From positions 1 to 64,000 of the forward strand of contig NZ_CP019707.1 of the NCBI RefSeq assembly GCF_002101395.1: a DNA stretch of 64,000 nt. The letters are read 5' to 3'. Numbering within the stretch: position 1 is the first letter of the stretch; each line of letters opens with the position of its first letter. The DNA comes from Pantoea alhagi (GTDB lineage: Bacteria; Pseudomonadota; Gammaproteobacteria; Enterobacterales; Enterobacteriaceae). Below, one piece after another: positions 1-8,678 of this stretch. The translations under genes and the position numbers were made by a program. The notes beneath the pieces were generated by a model. That model saw only the letters and a program-made list of their open reading frames with translations. It did not search any database and had not been told where the DNA came from.

Positions 1-185
1 AACCAGAAAATCCTGATTACGGCCGGTTTCATTAATGTGATGTATAAGAATGTCCGCAGCTCTTCTATAACCTTCGGTATAGGCTGTGCTGTGATCGGCA
101 TGTAGTTAAGACAGGCGTTGTTGTGCCAGTCGGTATCATTCGTCAGCAGACTGCTCGGTGTGTCTTTTTCATTATCCATGATCAT
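1..185 (-). pseudogene. Partial hypothetical plasmid protein, apparent frameshift
   Basis: Minus-strand reading frame that runs off the left edge of the window. An ATG at 185 (or 179, in frame) opens a frame beginning MIMDNEKDTP that continues to about position 100. From there a different frame reads much more like protein (HSTAYTEGYRRAADILIHHI and onward to the edge). One missing G near 100 would join the two. The second segment looks like a helical domain seen in enterobacterial plasmid proteins of unknown role, but I cannot name a family. It lies 11-17 nt downstream of the 117-aa gene at 196-549 on the same strand and is probably co-transcribed with it. The frameshift could be real or a base-call error. 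Confidence 0.4.
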
Positions 186-195
186 TTCCGGGTGT

Positions 196-549
196 TCAGC
201 TGCGACCGGTGGCCAGCTCTTTTGCAAGCTCTGAAAATCCCTGATGCTCCGTCTGCAGATAATGACTGTAGATTCGGGCGTCCCGCTCCGTCAGTCCGCG
301 GGGGTTGCCGTCAAAATAGCGCTGCAGCACGTCCATGGCATGCTCAAACGTATCCAGATCGTATTCGTGATCGCCCAACTCGCCTGCGTCGTTCAGCTCC
401 TGGCGAAACTGCGCATACTTTTCCCGGAGGATTTTCAGCGCCATGTCATTCGCAAACTCTGCGTCTCTCTTTGCGGAAGATGCGACTGCATTCCGAATCT
501 TCTCAAAGGCATAGCTGAAATCATCACGGCGATTCATCGATTCATACAT
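196..549 (-). CDS. Hypothetical protein, 117 aa
   Basis: Complete minus-strand ORF with an ATG at 549 preceded by a GGAGAA-type ribosome-binding site. The product is acidic, soluble and mostly helical (charged heptad-like stretches such as ALKILREKYAQFRQELNDAG), without a signal peptide or membrane segment. I do not recognise a family. It is followed at close spacing by the partial frame at 1-185, so the two probably form a small operon. Its promoter should lie in the AT-rich stretch 550-680. Confidence 0.6.
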   Translation of the reverse strand: MYESMNRRDDFSYAFEKIRNAVASSAKRDAEFANDMALKILREKYAQFRQELNDAGELGDHEYDLDTFEHAMDVLQRYFDGNPRGLTERDARIYSHYLQTEHQGFSELAKELATGRS

Positions 550-1067
550 AACAGTTCTCCAGAAGATTATTACTTCACTTTTAATAATAACGAGTAACTA
601 AGTTAGCGGGGATCATTACACACAAATATATAACATCTGTTATTTTAACTAACATTAATTAAACGACTGCTTATATTTTCTTTCTGAAATTACCGCAGCG
701 TCTTATCCATCAGTTCCGACTTTTCCATATACGTAGTTTCCGGAAGCGTAACACGGGCGCCGCGCCGGGAAAAGCCCGCCTTACCGAAGTGCTTCCGTCA
801 CTGAAAACCTATATCTGGTAGCAAGCGCAGCTGAATCAGCCACTATATGTAGTTTGGTGCACAAAATTTCGCCATCGGGAAAGAAAGATCCGGTTCTTTC
901 CTTTTTTCGGATCTGACGGAAAAAAGAAGGACAGCGCTGCATTAATTCTTTATTTTTTGACATCATGTCATTTTGAACAAAATACAATATATCTGAGGCA
1001 TGCCTTTTATTAGTTACGTCATGTCGCGTTGAAAGGCATACATCTTATAATGCGCCCTGCTACCGTC
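550..1067. other. Intergenic stretch, mostly without recognisable genes
   Basis: AT-rich leader of the 196-549 gene (550-680), then about 400 bases with no convincing gene. On the minus strand two short out-of-frame pieces (781-987, and about 685-780 reading AGFSRRGARVTLPETTYMEK) could be parts of one frameshifted small protein, but neither belongs to a family I know. Confidence 0.3.
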
Positions 1068-2184
1068 CGGACGCTTTCACAGGAGCTTTGCCATGCTGAG
1101 CAGCTGACCCTGCGCTTTCCCAAAAAAACTGATCGAGAACCTGAAGAACCGCGCCGCTACCGAAAACACCTCGGTGAATGCCCTGACGAACGGCTGGTTG
1201 AGTCAAGCCTGAAGGGCAACAGCGTCACGATGAATACCTGGCGGCTGGCCACCGATCCCGAGCGGCCGTGCGTCAGCTGTACCGGCGGATTGTCCTCGGC
1301 GAAACCTTCGGCCTGCCGGCCCTGACCCGCGCCGAGCTGAAGTTTATTACGGAGCTCGCCATCAGGCCTACAACCGCGGGGCCGGGCCTGAGCCAGCTTG
1401 TCCGGCTGCCGGTACTCCGCACGCTGCTGGAGATCACTTTGCCACTGCTCAGCGGGCAGGCGCAAACGGCTGGCCATCGACAGCCCATTACCTGAAAAGC
1501 ACCTTCGGACTGGCCGGGGAAGACTGGGACGCCGAAACCGCCCGCTTTATGGACAGCCTGCCGGCGCGGTAAACAGTGCCCGGGCCGAGCTCTGGCTGCG
1601 GCCGCTCGCGGGCTACTGCTTTGACCTGGCCGAGTTCAGCGATGAGGCGCTGGCGGGGATCTTCACGACCGCGCGGCTGAAAACCCTTTTCCCGCTGCTG
1701 GTCCACGCGCGCGCCTGGGATGACGCCGCGCAGCAGCCTTTATCGACGAGCTGAAGCCCCGCGTTACCGCCCTTACCGAACGGCTGACGGCCGGCTCCGT
1801 GGAGCTCGGCATTCAGATTGACGGGCAGTCGCCGGTATGCGCGCTGCCGCCTGGTATGCACCGCCCCGCCTGTTCATGACCGTCAGCGGTGCGGATTTCA
1901 TCATGCCGTTTGGCTGGCGCCATTTCAGTGAGCTGCTGCGCGCGCTGCAGGCGTATCAGCTGCAGCCGTCGCTGCTGCCGCGCGGGTATCACGGCTATGA
2001 CGTGATGTTCTCACCGCCGGGCGTTGCCGGCGAGAAGGGATTTATCGGGCTTGAGGCGCTGCGGGTGTTCATGAACCGGGACACGTTTGAAGACCTGGTC
2101 AGCCAGCTGGTGATCGCCGGTACGCAGCCCGGTCCACTTGCCGGTGCGCTCGACGAGCTGCGCTGCATTTACGGAGATTTGTGA
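1068..2184 (+). pseudogene. Multiply frameshifted gene of unknown function (gene X)
   Basis: The plus strand shows clear protein-like sequence that jumps between frames at least four times: near 1350 (ELKFITELA/HQAYNRGAG), near 1568 (FMDSLPA/AVNSARAELWL), near 1737 (DDAAQQ/FIDELKPRV) and near 1835 (IQIDGQSP/MRAAAWYAPPRLF). Each join needs a single inserted base. The reconstructed product would be roughly 350-380 aa, ending ELRCIYGDL at 2184. I do not recognise its family; it has no obvious membrane segment. Its last 200 bp are duplicated at 4548-4749. The KAP NTPase starts 1 nt after its stop codon, suggesting translational coupling in the intact ancestor. The recurrent loss of one base could be decay or systematic sequencing error. 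Confidence 0.5.
1983..2184 (+). repeat. 3' end of gene X, copy 1 of a 200-bp duplication
   Basis: This stretch encodes the last ~66 residues of gene X (YHGYDVMFSPPGVAGEKGF through to ELRCIYGDL). It is matched at 4548-4749 by a copy with about ten residue differences and the same stop codon. The two copies flank the KAP NTPase gene. Confidence 0.8.
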
Positions 2185-2185
2185 A

Positions 2186-4409
2186 ATGGCTGATAACAAT
2201 GCAATGAGGCTGGATCAGCCCGTCACCTGCCCGCAGCAGGATCGCTATGGCTTCCGCTATATCGCTGCACAGCTGGCACAGTCCGTGCGGGCCATTGGCC
2301 GCGAGGGTAGCGCTGTTATTGGTATTGAGGGGGCCTGGGGATCGGGTAAAACCAGTCTGCTGAACCTGCTGCGTGCGGAGCTGGATAAGCAGAATGAGGA
2401 AAACACCTTTGTCCTGAGTATCTCTCCCTGGCTTGAGGGCTCCGGGACCAGTCTGGTGGAATCGCTGCTGATACCGGTGGCGGGTATTATTGCCGCTGAG
2501 GAAGAGCGCCGTCTTTCGCCTGATGAGCAGGAAAGCCTCAAAAAGAATAAAGCGCTGACCCGGACTGCCAGAACAATCATGGACTACACCAGAGTGACAG
2601 CACGGCATTTGTCTCCGCTGGCTCAGGTTGCTGCGATGATCCCGGGCATGCCAGATGCCAGCGGCGCGCTGGATGCCCTGGCCGAAAACAGGTGGCTTAA
2701 AGAGAAGAAAATAACTGCTGCGGAGCTGCGCAACCAAATCGCAGACAAAATTATTGGGTGGATCTGAGCTTTATTATACTACTCGATGATCTGGACAGGC
2801 TGGAGCCTGCACAGGCAGTTGAGGTTGTACGTCTTGTCAAATCCGTCGCCGATTTTCCGCGCTTCCGTTATGTTCTGTGTTATGACAAAGCCGTTCTGTC
2901 GCAGGCCATAAAAAGGGGGCTTGGCGTGGATGATGGTGAACTTTATTTGCAGAAGATCGTACAGATTTCGTTCAGCCTACCGAGGCCGGAATCTTTCGAC
3001 TTGCGGCGTGAATTTCTTTCGGGCGTCGTCGGTTATATGAAACTGTTAACGGCGACGTTCCGGACGAAGAAGTAAAAAAGGAACTGAAATGGGTGACAGA
3101 TATATACGGTGCTTCACTGAAAACTCCCCGTGAGGTACATCTGGCCCTGAATAATTTGCGGTTCAGATACAGCGGAATACGCGATTATGTCTATTTGCCG
3201 GATTTGTGCTTTCTGCTGTTGCTCCGCACCACTAACCCTGGATTGTATGACTGGACGGAAGAATATCTTACAGAACGGGCCATCGTGGAATCCGGTGAGG
3301 GCAGTGTAAGTGAGGAACAACAAAAAATCTTGGCGAAAAATTTGGTTGAGTGCCTGTCTCGTTTTCGAACTTCAGAAGCTAAATCTGTAACCTCCCTGAG
3401 ACACTGGATGCCGGGAATTTCGGGGCACGGGGCTAATATTCATAATTTGTTTACTCAGACAGACGATGAAGAGAAAGAGATGATGACAGCAAATCGCCGC
3501 CTAGGTAGCACGGCATACTGGCGTTATTACTTTGCATTTTCTTCACCTCAGAACGTTCTGCCACCCGCGTATTTTAATGAGTTGTTCCGTCAAAGTAGTC
3601 ATCCCGAAGAATATACGACGATGACCCAAGAACTCTTGTCCAAAATTAACAGTAATGGTGTGTCCTCATTTACCTGGTTCCAACATATCCTGAGTCAGCT
3701 GACTTGGCCGATGATAAACGAGCGTACAGCCGCAGAGTGTTCTGGTCTGCTGGCATTCTTCTTCAATGAGGGCGATGAGATATATGCCCGCTACCGGCGC
3801 AGAAATCGGTGGTTTTCGCGGTATGATCTTGATGTAAACAGAGTGGCTAATCGTTTTTTAAAAAGGATGCTGGATATTGACCGGGCGAAGGCGATGGAAA
3901 CCCTGCTTTCACTTACGCTGGAAGGAACCGCCTTTGTCTGGATTTCACATTATATCCGCGATTTGCTGTGGAAGAACGGGCTGGCAGGCAATCGGGCAGA
4001 TCCGGAACGTGAGCATGTATTAAAAGATGATGAACTGAACTCTGTTCGTTGTCGCTTCCGCGAACGCCTGAACGACGATGAACTGAAATCACTGCTTGAG
4101 CGGGAGGATGAGCTAGGTGGCTTTGTCTGGGCCTGGCACGATATTGCAGGTCCCGAACCAGTTATTTCCTGGGTTGACCGACAAAGTGGCAGTGATAAAG
4201 CGTTTCTGATGTTGTTACTGGGACTGCGTTCTCACATTATCTCTAGTGAAACAGGACACTGTCGGGTACTGAGAATAAGCGATATAGCTCATCTGTTCGG
4301 AGGAGAGAATATCCTCCTGCGAAGACTGAAGCTTATTGAGTCCGAAAACAATTTCCCGGATCTGGTAAAAGAAGTCAGGGGCGCCATTGAGCTTAGTAAT
4401 TCATTCTGA
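2186..4409 (+). pseudogene. KAP-family P-loop NTPase (PifA-like), two frameshifts
   Basis: Product about 740 aa if two frameshifts are repaired. Segment 1 (2186-2757) carries Walker A GAWGSGKT at residues 49-56. Segment 2 (about 2758-3030) starts with a Walker B strand, FIILLDDLDRLEP. Segment 3 (about 3030-4409) is the long C-terminal region. The joins, near 2757 (KIIG/DLSFI) and 3030 (GVVG/LYETVNGDVPDEEV), each need one extra base next to a G run. KAP NTPases are membrane-associated STAND-like ATPases; F PifA, which aborts T7 infection, belongs to the family, so a phage-exclusion role is a reasonable inference and no more. The start is the ATG just after gene X's stop. The whole gene lies between two copies of gene X's tail, so it looks inserted as cargo. 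As read the gene is broken. Confidence 0.75.
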
Positions 4410-4547
4410 CGCCTCTAACATGTTGATATTTTAGCTTTGTTCGGGTACGTGAGCGCACAAACATAATTTTCATTTGAAACATATGTACCTGAACATGCAT
4501 GTATCACGATGCACAGGAACCAGCTGAAAGGGATCATTCGGATAGCT
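4410..4547. other. Spacer between KAP gene and duplicated gene X tail
   Basis: About 140 bases of AT-rich sequence without a gene. It contains imperfect palindromic ATGTACCTGAACATGCATGT-type sequence near 4483-4502. This is the downstream junction of the inserted KAP segment. Confidence 0.3.
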
Positions 4548-4749
4548 GGGATATCATGTCTATGACGTGATGTTCTCGCCGCCGGGCGTCACCGGAGAGA
4601 AGGGATTTATCGGGTTTGAGGCGCTGCGGGTGTTCATGAGCCGGGACACGTTTGACGACCTGGTTAGCCAGCTGGTGACTGCCGGCACGCAGCCCGGTCC
4701 GCTTGCCGGTGCGCTCGAGGAGCTACGCTGTTTTTACGGGGATTTGTGA
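4548..4749 (+). pseudogene. Orphan 3' fragment of gene X (copy 2 of duplication)
   Basis: Encodes VYDVMFSPPGVTGEKGF through ELRCFYGDL and stops at 4749, corresponding to the last ~66 residues of gene X at 1983-2184. There is no upstream part of the gene, so it is a remnant. It sits 30 nt upstream of the DUF1173 gene. The ancestral order was therefore probably gene X followed directly by DUF1173, with the KAP gene plus a second tail arriving later by recombination. Confidence 0.7.
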
Positions 4750-4779
4750 GATATACCATTATTCAGAAAGGTTGAATTT

Positions 4780-6099
4780 ATGTCAGATCTCAAAATCTAT
4801 CCCGTCTGCTTTACGGGTCAGGTAAAAACCGTTGAGTGTGACGCGGCATTTCAGATAGACCAGTCTGACACGTTCAAACGCTATATCAGGTTTGCCCGGC
4901 AGAACAAGGCGACCACGCTTATAACCTGTCAGTGCATGAGCGCTGGTGAGGGAGAAAACCGCCGTAGGCTGAAAGCCTGCTATTCCTCCACGCATGATAA
5001 CTACTGGCTGGCGCGCTGGTCCTACAGTGGCGCCGAACATGCCCCCGACTGCCGTTTCTATTCTGTATGGGCGGATGAAAAGCAGAGCGAGATCTACACC
5101 TCAGACGTCGTTAAAACCGTCTCTCCCGGCTGCTTTCGTATCAAGCTGCCTACCGGACTGCAAAAAAAAGAGGCGATGGATCGGGATGCGCCGGCTCAGG
5201 CGCCCGCTACGAAAGCAGGGGGCAAACGCAAGCGTCAGTCAGCAATGCGTCTTCTTGGCCTGCTTCACTTCATGTGGGAACAGGCTGAAATCAACCACTG
5301 GCACCCTAATTTTGACAAGCGTCCCCGTGACGATGCCTGGGCTGCATGGCGCCTGAAGCAGGTGGCGGAAAAAATCAGCGTGGGGAAAACGCCTCTGAAG
5401 TCTGTGTTCCTCATGATGGCGCGCCCCGGTACGCAGGGGATCAAAAACAACTGGGCCACGGTTGATGCGGCCGCTGCGTCAAACAGGCGCCTTGTGATGA
5501 TTACCTGTCTGAAAACCTGCGCGCGTGAGGGGGAAGCTTGCCTTAGCGGCTCGCTGCCGCTCGGTCAGGCCGCAGGCTTTCCGGCTCTCGACGTACCGGC
5601 AGATTTAATCAGTCGCCTGAACCGGAGCTTTTCCCGTGAGTTTGGTGACTGGCGGCGCGGACGAAAAGTCATGCTGATTGCCGAAACCGATCCGTCGGTG
5701 AAAAAATTCAGACAGCGTGACGGGAAACCTGTGCCGTACAGCACCTGCAGGGTCATCGATGCGGCCCTGATGACCGTCAGTACCCGGTTTATTCCTCTCG
5801 ACTCCTCCTGGGAGGGCGTGATCGAAGAAAAACTGTGGCAGGAGAAGCGTCATTTCATCAAACCTCTGCGCTATGACGGCGAGGCGGACGTTTTCCCTGA
5901 TTTTTTGCTGAAAGATGTGCCGGGCAGGGAGCTCGTGCCGCTGGAAGTATTTGGTATGAACACGCCTGATTATCTCGCGCGTAAGGCGGTCAAGCTTGCA
6001 CATTATCGCGAAGAGTATGGCGAGGGAAACTGGTGGAGCTGGGATGCCTGTTTAGCGAATGCGGCAGCTGACATTCCAGCCTTTCCGGAAAAGGGATGA
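4780..6099 (+). CDS. DUF1173 family protein
   Basis: Complete 439-aa ORF with ATG at 4780 preceded by AGAAAGGTTG. The product matches my memory of DUF1173 plasmid and genomic-island proteins. An N-terminal region has paired Cys residues (ITCQCMS, KACYSS) and an HAPDCRFY motif suggestive of metal binding. The central signature GLLHFMWEQAEINHWHP follows a basic linker (KAGGKRKRQS, about residue 145). The C-terminal half ends in a nuclease-like segment (VPLEVFGMNTPDYLARK) that might hold a restriction-endonuclease-like core, though that is my inference. The biochemical role of the family is unknown to me. It is intact, unlike the genes upstream, and converges on the theta gene 6 nt beyond its stop. 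Confidence 0.7.
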   Translation: MSDLKIYPVCFTGQVKTVECDAAFQIDQSDTFKRYIRFARQNKATTLITCQCMSAGEGENRRRLKACYSSTHDNYWLARWSYSGAEHAPDCRFYSVWADEKQSEIYTSDVVKTVSPGCFRIKLPTGLQKKEAMDRDAPAQAPATKAGGKRKRQSAMRLLGLLHFMWEQAEINHWHPNFDKRPRDDAWAAWRLKQVAEKISVGKTPLKSVFLMMARPGTQGIKNNWATVDAAAASNRRLVMITCLKTCAREGEACLSGSLPLGQAAGFPALDVPADLISRLNRSFSREFGDWRRGRKVMLIAETDPSVKKFRQRDGKPVPYSTCRVIDAALMTVSTRFIPLDSSWEGVIEEKLWQEKRHFIKPLRYDGEADVFPDFLLKDVPGRELVPLEVFGMNTPDYLARKAVKLAHYREEYGEGNWWSWDACLANAAADIPAFPEKG

Positions 6100-6104
6100 T
6101 GCAG

Positions 6105-6362
6105 CTATTTATCAGTCTCAGGTTTTGCATAAACCGCATCGTTTCCTGAAGGGTACTGTCTGGACAGTTCCCTGTAGAAAGTAAGACGCTCCCGAAAATA
6201 CTCCCGATAATGCTCCGGCTGCTGGCGCTCAACTTCAGCAGCGAGCACCGGCATATTCATGCGCTCTTTGTACGCAACGCCGGAGGCCGCGAGATCGATA
6301 TTTACCCGTTCACGTTCTTCAGCTGAGCGTGCAGCTATGTTGTGTTCACTACGTTCTGTCAT
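6105..6362 (-). CDS. holE: DNA polymerase III theta subunit homologue (HolE/Hot-like)
   Basis: 85-aa product if started at the ATG at 6362, which has a GAGAGG ribosome-binding site 8 nt upstream; an in-frame ATG at 6383 is less well placed. The core VNIDLAASGVAYKERMNMP followed by VEREQPEH-like sequence (here VERQQPEHYREYFRERL) is the theta fold shared by chromosomal HolE and phage P1 Hot. Theta binds and stabilises the epsilon proofreading subunit of Pol III. The N-terminal extension and the C-terminal tail (SRQYPSGND) differ from the chromosomal protein, as expected for a plasmid copy. A decayed umuC tail lies immediately upstream on the same strand, so both may derive from a plasmid DNA-replication/repair module. 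Confidence 0.85.
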   Translation of the reverse strand: MTERSEHNIAARSAEERERVNIDLAASGVAYKERMNMPVLAAEVERQQPEHYREYFRERLTFYRELSRQYPSGNDAVYAKPETDK

Positions 6363-6402
6363 GAGGCATCCTCTCTGTCGCATAAAATAACAGCTTTACG
6401 CG

Positions 6403-6660
6403 TTATTTCACTGTCAGTATTTCTGTAAGCCGGGTTGTGTAACGGGGCGACAGCATCTCCCGTTTCATCTGCCAGGCATTATCCGTTCCCTGTCCGGCAA
6501 ACCAGACCTTACCCAGCCCTGAGCGGTTGATCTGTTCCACAGCAGACATCAGAGTTTGCACGCGGCAGTTACTGACTGAACATATGGAGCTGCGCCACAT
6601 CGGACTCATAAAAATCACCCAAGGTAACGCCCACCTTTGTATACAGGGGTCTGGCTCACA
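6403..6660 (-). pseudogene. umuC 3' remnant
   Basis: The last ~50 codons of this minus-strand frame (LMSAVEQINRSG, FAGQGTDNAWQMKREMLSPRYTTRL, in two parts) align by eye with the C-terminus of the UmuC encoded at 58,745-59,782 (LMNLLDTMNRSG, EWKMKREMLSQAWTTNW). Just upstream a shifted frame gives GVTLGDFYESDVAQLHMFS, the UmuC segment that normally precedes it, so there is also a frameshift near 6580. No catalytic domain is present. This is a second, independent and more diverged umuC, reduced to its tail. Confidence 0.7.
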
Positions 6661-6799
6661 ATATGCTTTCAAGAGCTCGCAAGGCAAAGCCGATAATATC
6701 TCGTGTATCACTGGTGGGGTATTCATATGTCATCGCTGCCGGTTCAGCAATGTGCAACTTTGCTTTCAGGCAGGATAAGGACAACACACTGACACCGCG

Positions 6800-7522
6800 T
6801 TCGGTCCACTGCTGGCGAAGTTGCTGTTACTGCCGCATGGTCAGTTATTGGTAGCGTGGCTGATATGGATAACGCTGCTAACAATTGTTGTACTTAATAA
6901 GGGCAGTACGTGGTCGATTAAATGTGTTAACGCCCATATGAAAAAATATGCTTCAGATTTATTGCCCCCTTATTCCCATGGCTGGTTCTAAGTATGGTGG
7001 AGGTACTACTGTATGCTAAATCCACCTATATCACTTTCTTCAGCAATTGTTATACCTTTTGTCTACTGCAGCGTTTTCAGCTGCGGGTTGAGCTAGTGCA
7101 ATTCTGATTGTTCGTTATTCTTGGCTCGTTCGCGCTGGGCACATTTATTGAGGTCCACAGGAAGCACCTATCGGCCGCAAAATGCCCTTGCGTATATTGT
7201 TCTTAGGTGTGATTCATTTTGCTTTGCTATTGCTTCATGTTGAGCTGGTCTGGACTGTAGCGTTGACGGTAGTTATCGGGCTAATCTCCTCCTTAGCCTT
7301 TGCCGCTCTGGTAGCCTGTACGCAGGAAGTTTTGCCTGACAGAACGGGATAATGCCGGGAATTATATTCGGTACGATGTTTGCCGTTGGCGGTATTACGC
7401 CCGCGAGGCTGGGGAAATTCGCCGCTCTATATGGCATCTCAGCGTTTTATTAGTTCTGTGCTTTTTTCCTTTGCCCGGATTGACTAAGTTGTTGATGTCT
7501 GATTCCCGAACAATCGGGTAAT
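6800..7522 (+). pseudogene. Relic of an MFS drug-efflux transporter (Fsr-like)
   Basis: No intact ORF, but translated pieces on the plus strand resemble the C-terminal half of fosmidomycin-resistance-type MFS proteins. They include PIGRKMPLRILFLGVIHFAL at about 7160, LISSLAFAALVACTQEVLPD at about 7280, and IIFGTMFAVGGITPARLGKF after a frameshift near 7350. Hydrophobic stretches alternate as in a 12-TM carrier, with several stops and frameshifts. The region is more AT-rich than the neighbouring backbone. The family assignment is from recalled similarity only and another MFS family is possible. Confidence 0.45.
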
Positions 7523-7603
7523 AATTAGCTTTAGCTGGCTGAAGGGATGCGGCATCGCTCTTTCAAAGAGGAGTTTAAGGCTGGCGGCCATAACCAAATA
7601 AAA

Positions 7604-7692
7604 TAACTCAGGGTGAAATGGCTGGAGATTTCACCCTGAAATTTTTATCTTTTTAAGTTTAAAATCAGTGAGTTATATAGCAAAAAAGAGCG
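7604..7692 (-). promoter_or_regulatory. parS: parS centromere, P1-like
   Basis: Read from the parB side (minus strand), the sequence contains ATTTCAGGGTGAAAT, then CTCCAGCC, then ATTTCACCCTG (about 7610-7645). This is the arrangement of the right half of phage P1 parS: A-box palindrome, short spacer, inverted A-box. Between it and the parB stop lies an A/T-rich stretch (7650-7690, with AACTCACTGATTTTAAACTT) resembling the IHF-binding bend of P1 parS. Its position directly downstream of parB is also that of P1. ParB should bind here to seed the partition complex. Confidence 0.75.
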
Positions 7693-7705
7693 GAGGGTCT
7701 CTGTA

Positions 7706-8671
7706 CTATTTTGTCAGGTGTTTCTCCAGCACCTGCTGAACTGCGTTATCGATTTCTACCTGCAATTCTGTTGGCAGACGATTGAATTCATAGCTGAACA
7801 TACGGCCTTTGCTTTTCTTTCGCGCAAAGCGGTTCTTGTCTTCAAAGCGCCATAATGACGTAACAACTGTTTCTTCGCCTTTTGGCTGTGTCAGCGAAGC
7901 AGACTTTTGACGGAACAGTGCCACCAGCTTATCTTTGATTTCATCTTCAGCAGCCTGAGCCTGATGACGGATAGCGTCGATATCTTCCTTCAGCTGCGTA
8001 ATGATTTCACTAACCGTTTCTCCCTGAGCATGAATAAGGGCTTCGGCGCTATACAGCGCTTTATAATCCTGATAACTGAGTTCAGACTGTACCGGGAAAA
8101 CCGACAGCATCTCGCCTGAAACAGCGGCAGCTTGCAATGCGCGGGTCACTTTCGCCTGCGAGAGGTGTTCACTTTCCGCGATCTCTTTCTGTGAAAGGCC
8201 GCTGTTTTTTAGCGCCAGAAGGCGCAGACCCACTTCGCGAATATTGTGTTCCCTTGCCGTCTGGATATCTTTAGCCAGATTTCTTGCGTCATCAACCGAT
8301 AGCGCCTCCTCCGTTACCAGCACTGTCAGTTTGGTATGACAGAGAATCGCGGCGGCGCGGCGGCGTGACCCATCAAGGATCTCGATTTTATTATTCCGCC
8401 GCACGCCGATAGCAGGGAAGAACTGCTGCATTGGCAGTGTTCGGGTAATATCTTTTAGCGATTCCGGCGTCAGAGCGGCCTGATCGCGACCATTAACTTC
8501 CTGTACCACAAAAGTGCCGATTTCGACTTCCTCTGCTGGCACAGTAACCAGAGTGAACTCGACTTTACTGCCGGAGGAGAGCGTAAAGATCTGACTGTTT
8601 TCATTGTTGGCGATATGGCTAAAGGTTGAAGGCGTGAAGGTCCTTCCGATGGTTTTACGATTTCTGGACAT
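7706..8671 (-). CDS. parB: Plasmid partition protein ParB (P1/SopB type)
   Basis: 321-aa product, the usual length for P1/F-type ParB. The ParB/Sulfiredoxin-like domain (about residues 55-145) contains the phosphate-binding stretch EILDGSRRRAAAI. It is followed by an HTH (GLSQKEIAESEHLSQAKVTR, about residues 175-195) that contacts parS. The C-terminus (about 270-321) is the dimerisation/box-B-binding region. Known role: centromere binding and stimulation of ParA ATPase so that plasmid copies are segregated. It starts 7 nt after the parA stop codon and forms one operon with it. parS lies just downstream. Confidence 0.93.
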   Translation of the reverse strand: MSRNRKTIGRTFTPSTFSHIANNENSQIFTLSSGSKVEFTLVTVPAEEVEIGTFVVQEVNGRDQAALTPESLKDITRTLPMQQFFPAIGVRRNNKIEILDGSRRRAAAILCHTKLTVLVTEEALSVDDARNLAKDIQTAREHNIREVGLRLLALKNSGLSQKEIAESEHLSQAKVTRALQAAAVSGEMLSVFPVQSELSYQDYKALYSAEALIHAQGETVSEIITQLKEDIDAIRHQAQAAEDEIKDKLVALFRQKSASLTQPKGEETVVTSLWRFEDKNRFARKKSKGRMFSYEFNRLPTELQVEIDNAVQQVLEKHLTK

Positions 8672-8678
8672 GGGCGCC

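Noticed and set aside
781..987. 68-aa minus-strand ORF
   Set aside because: No recognised family and no clear RBS; possibly a piece of a frameshifted gene, but not supportable as a separate gene.
7604..7645. Rho-independent terminator after parB
   Set aside because: The inverted repeat could form a hairpin, but its sequence and spacing match P1 parS boxes and the spacer is not loop-like; parS is the better explanation, although a terminator role in addition is not excluded.
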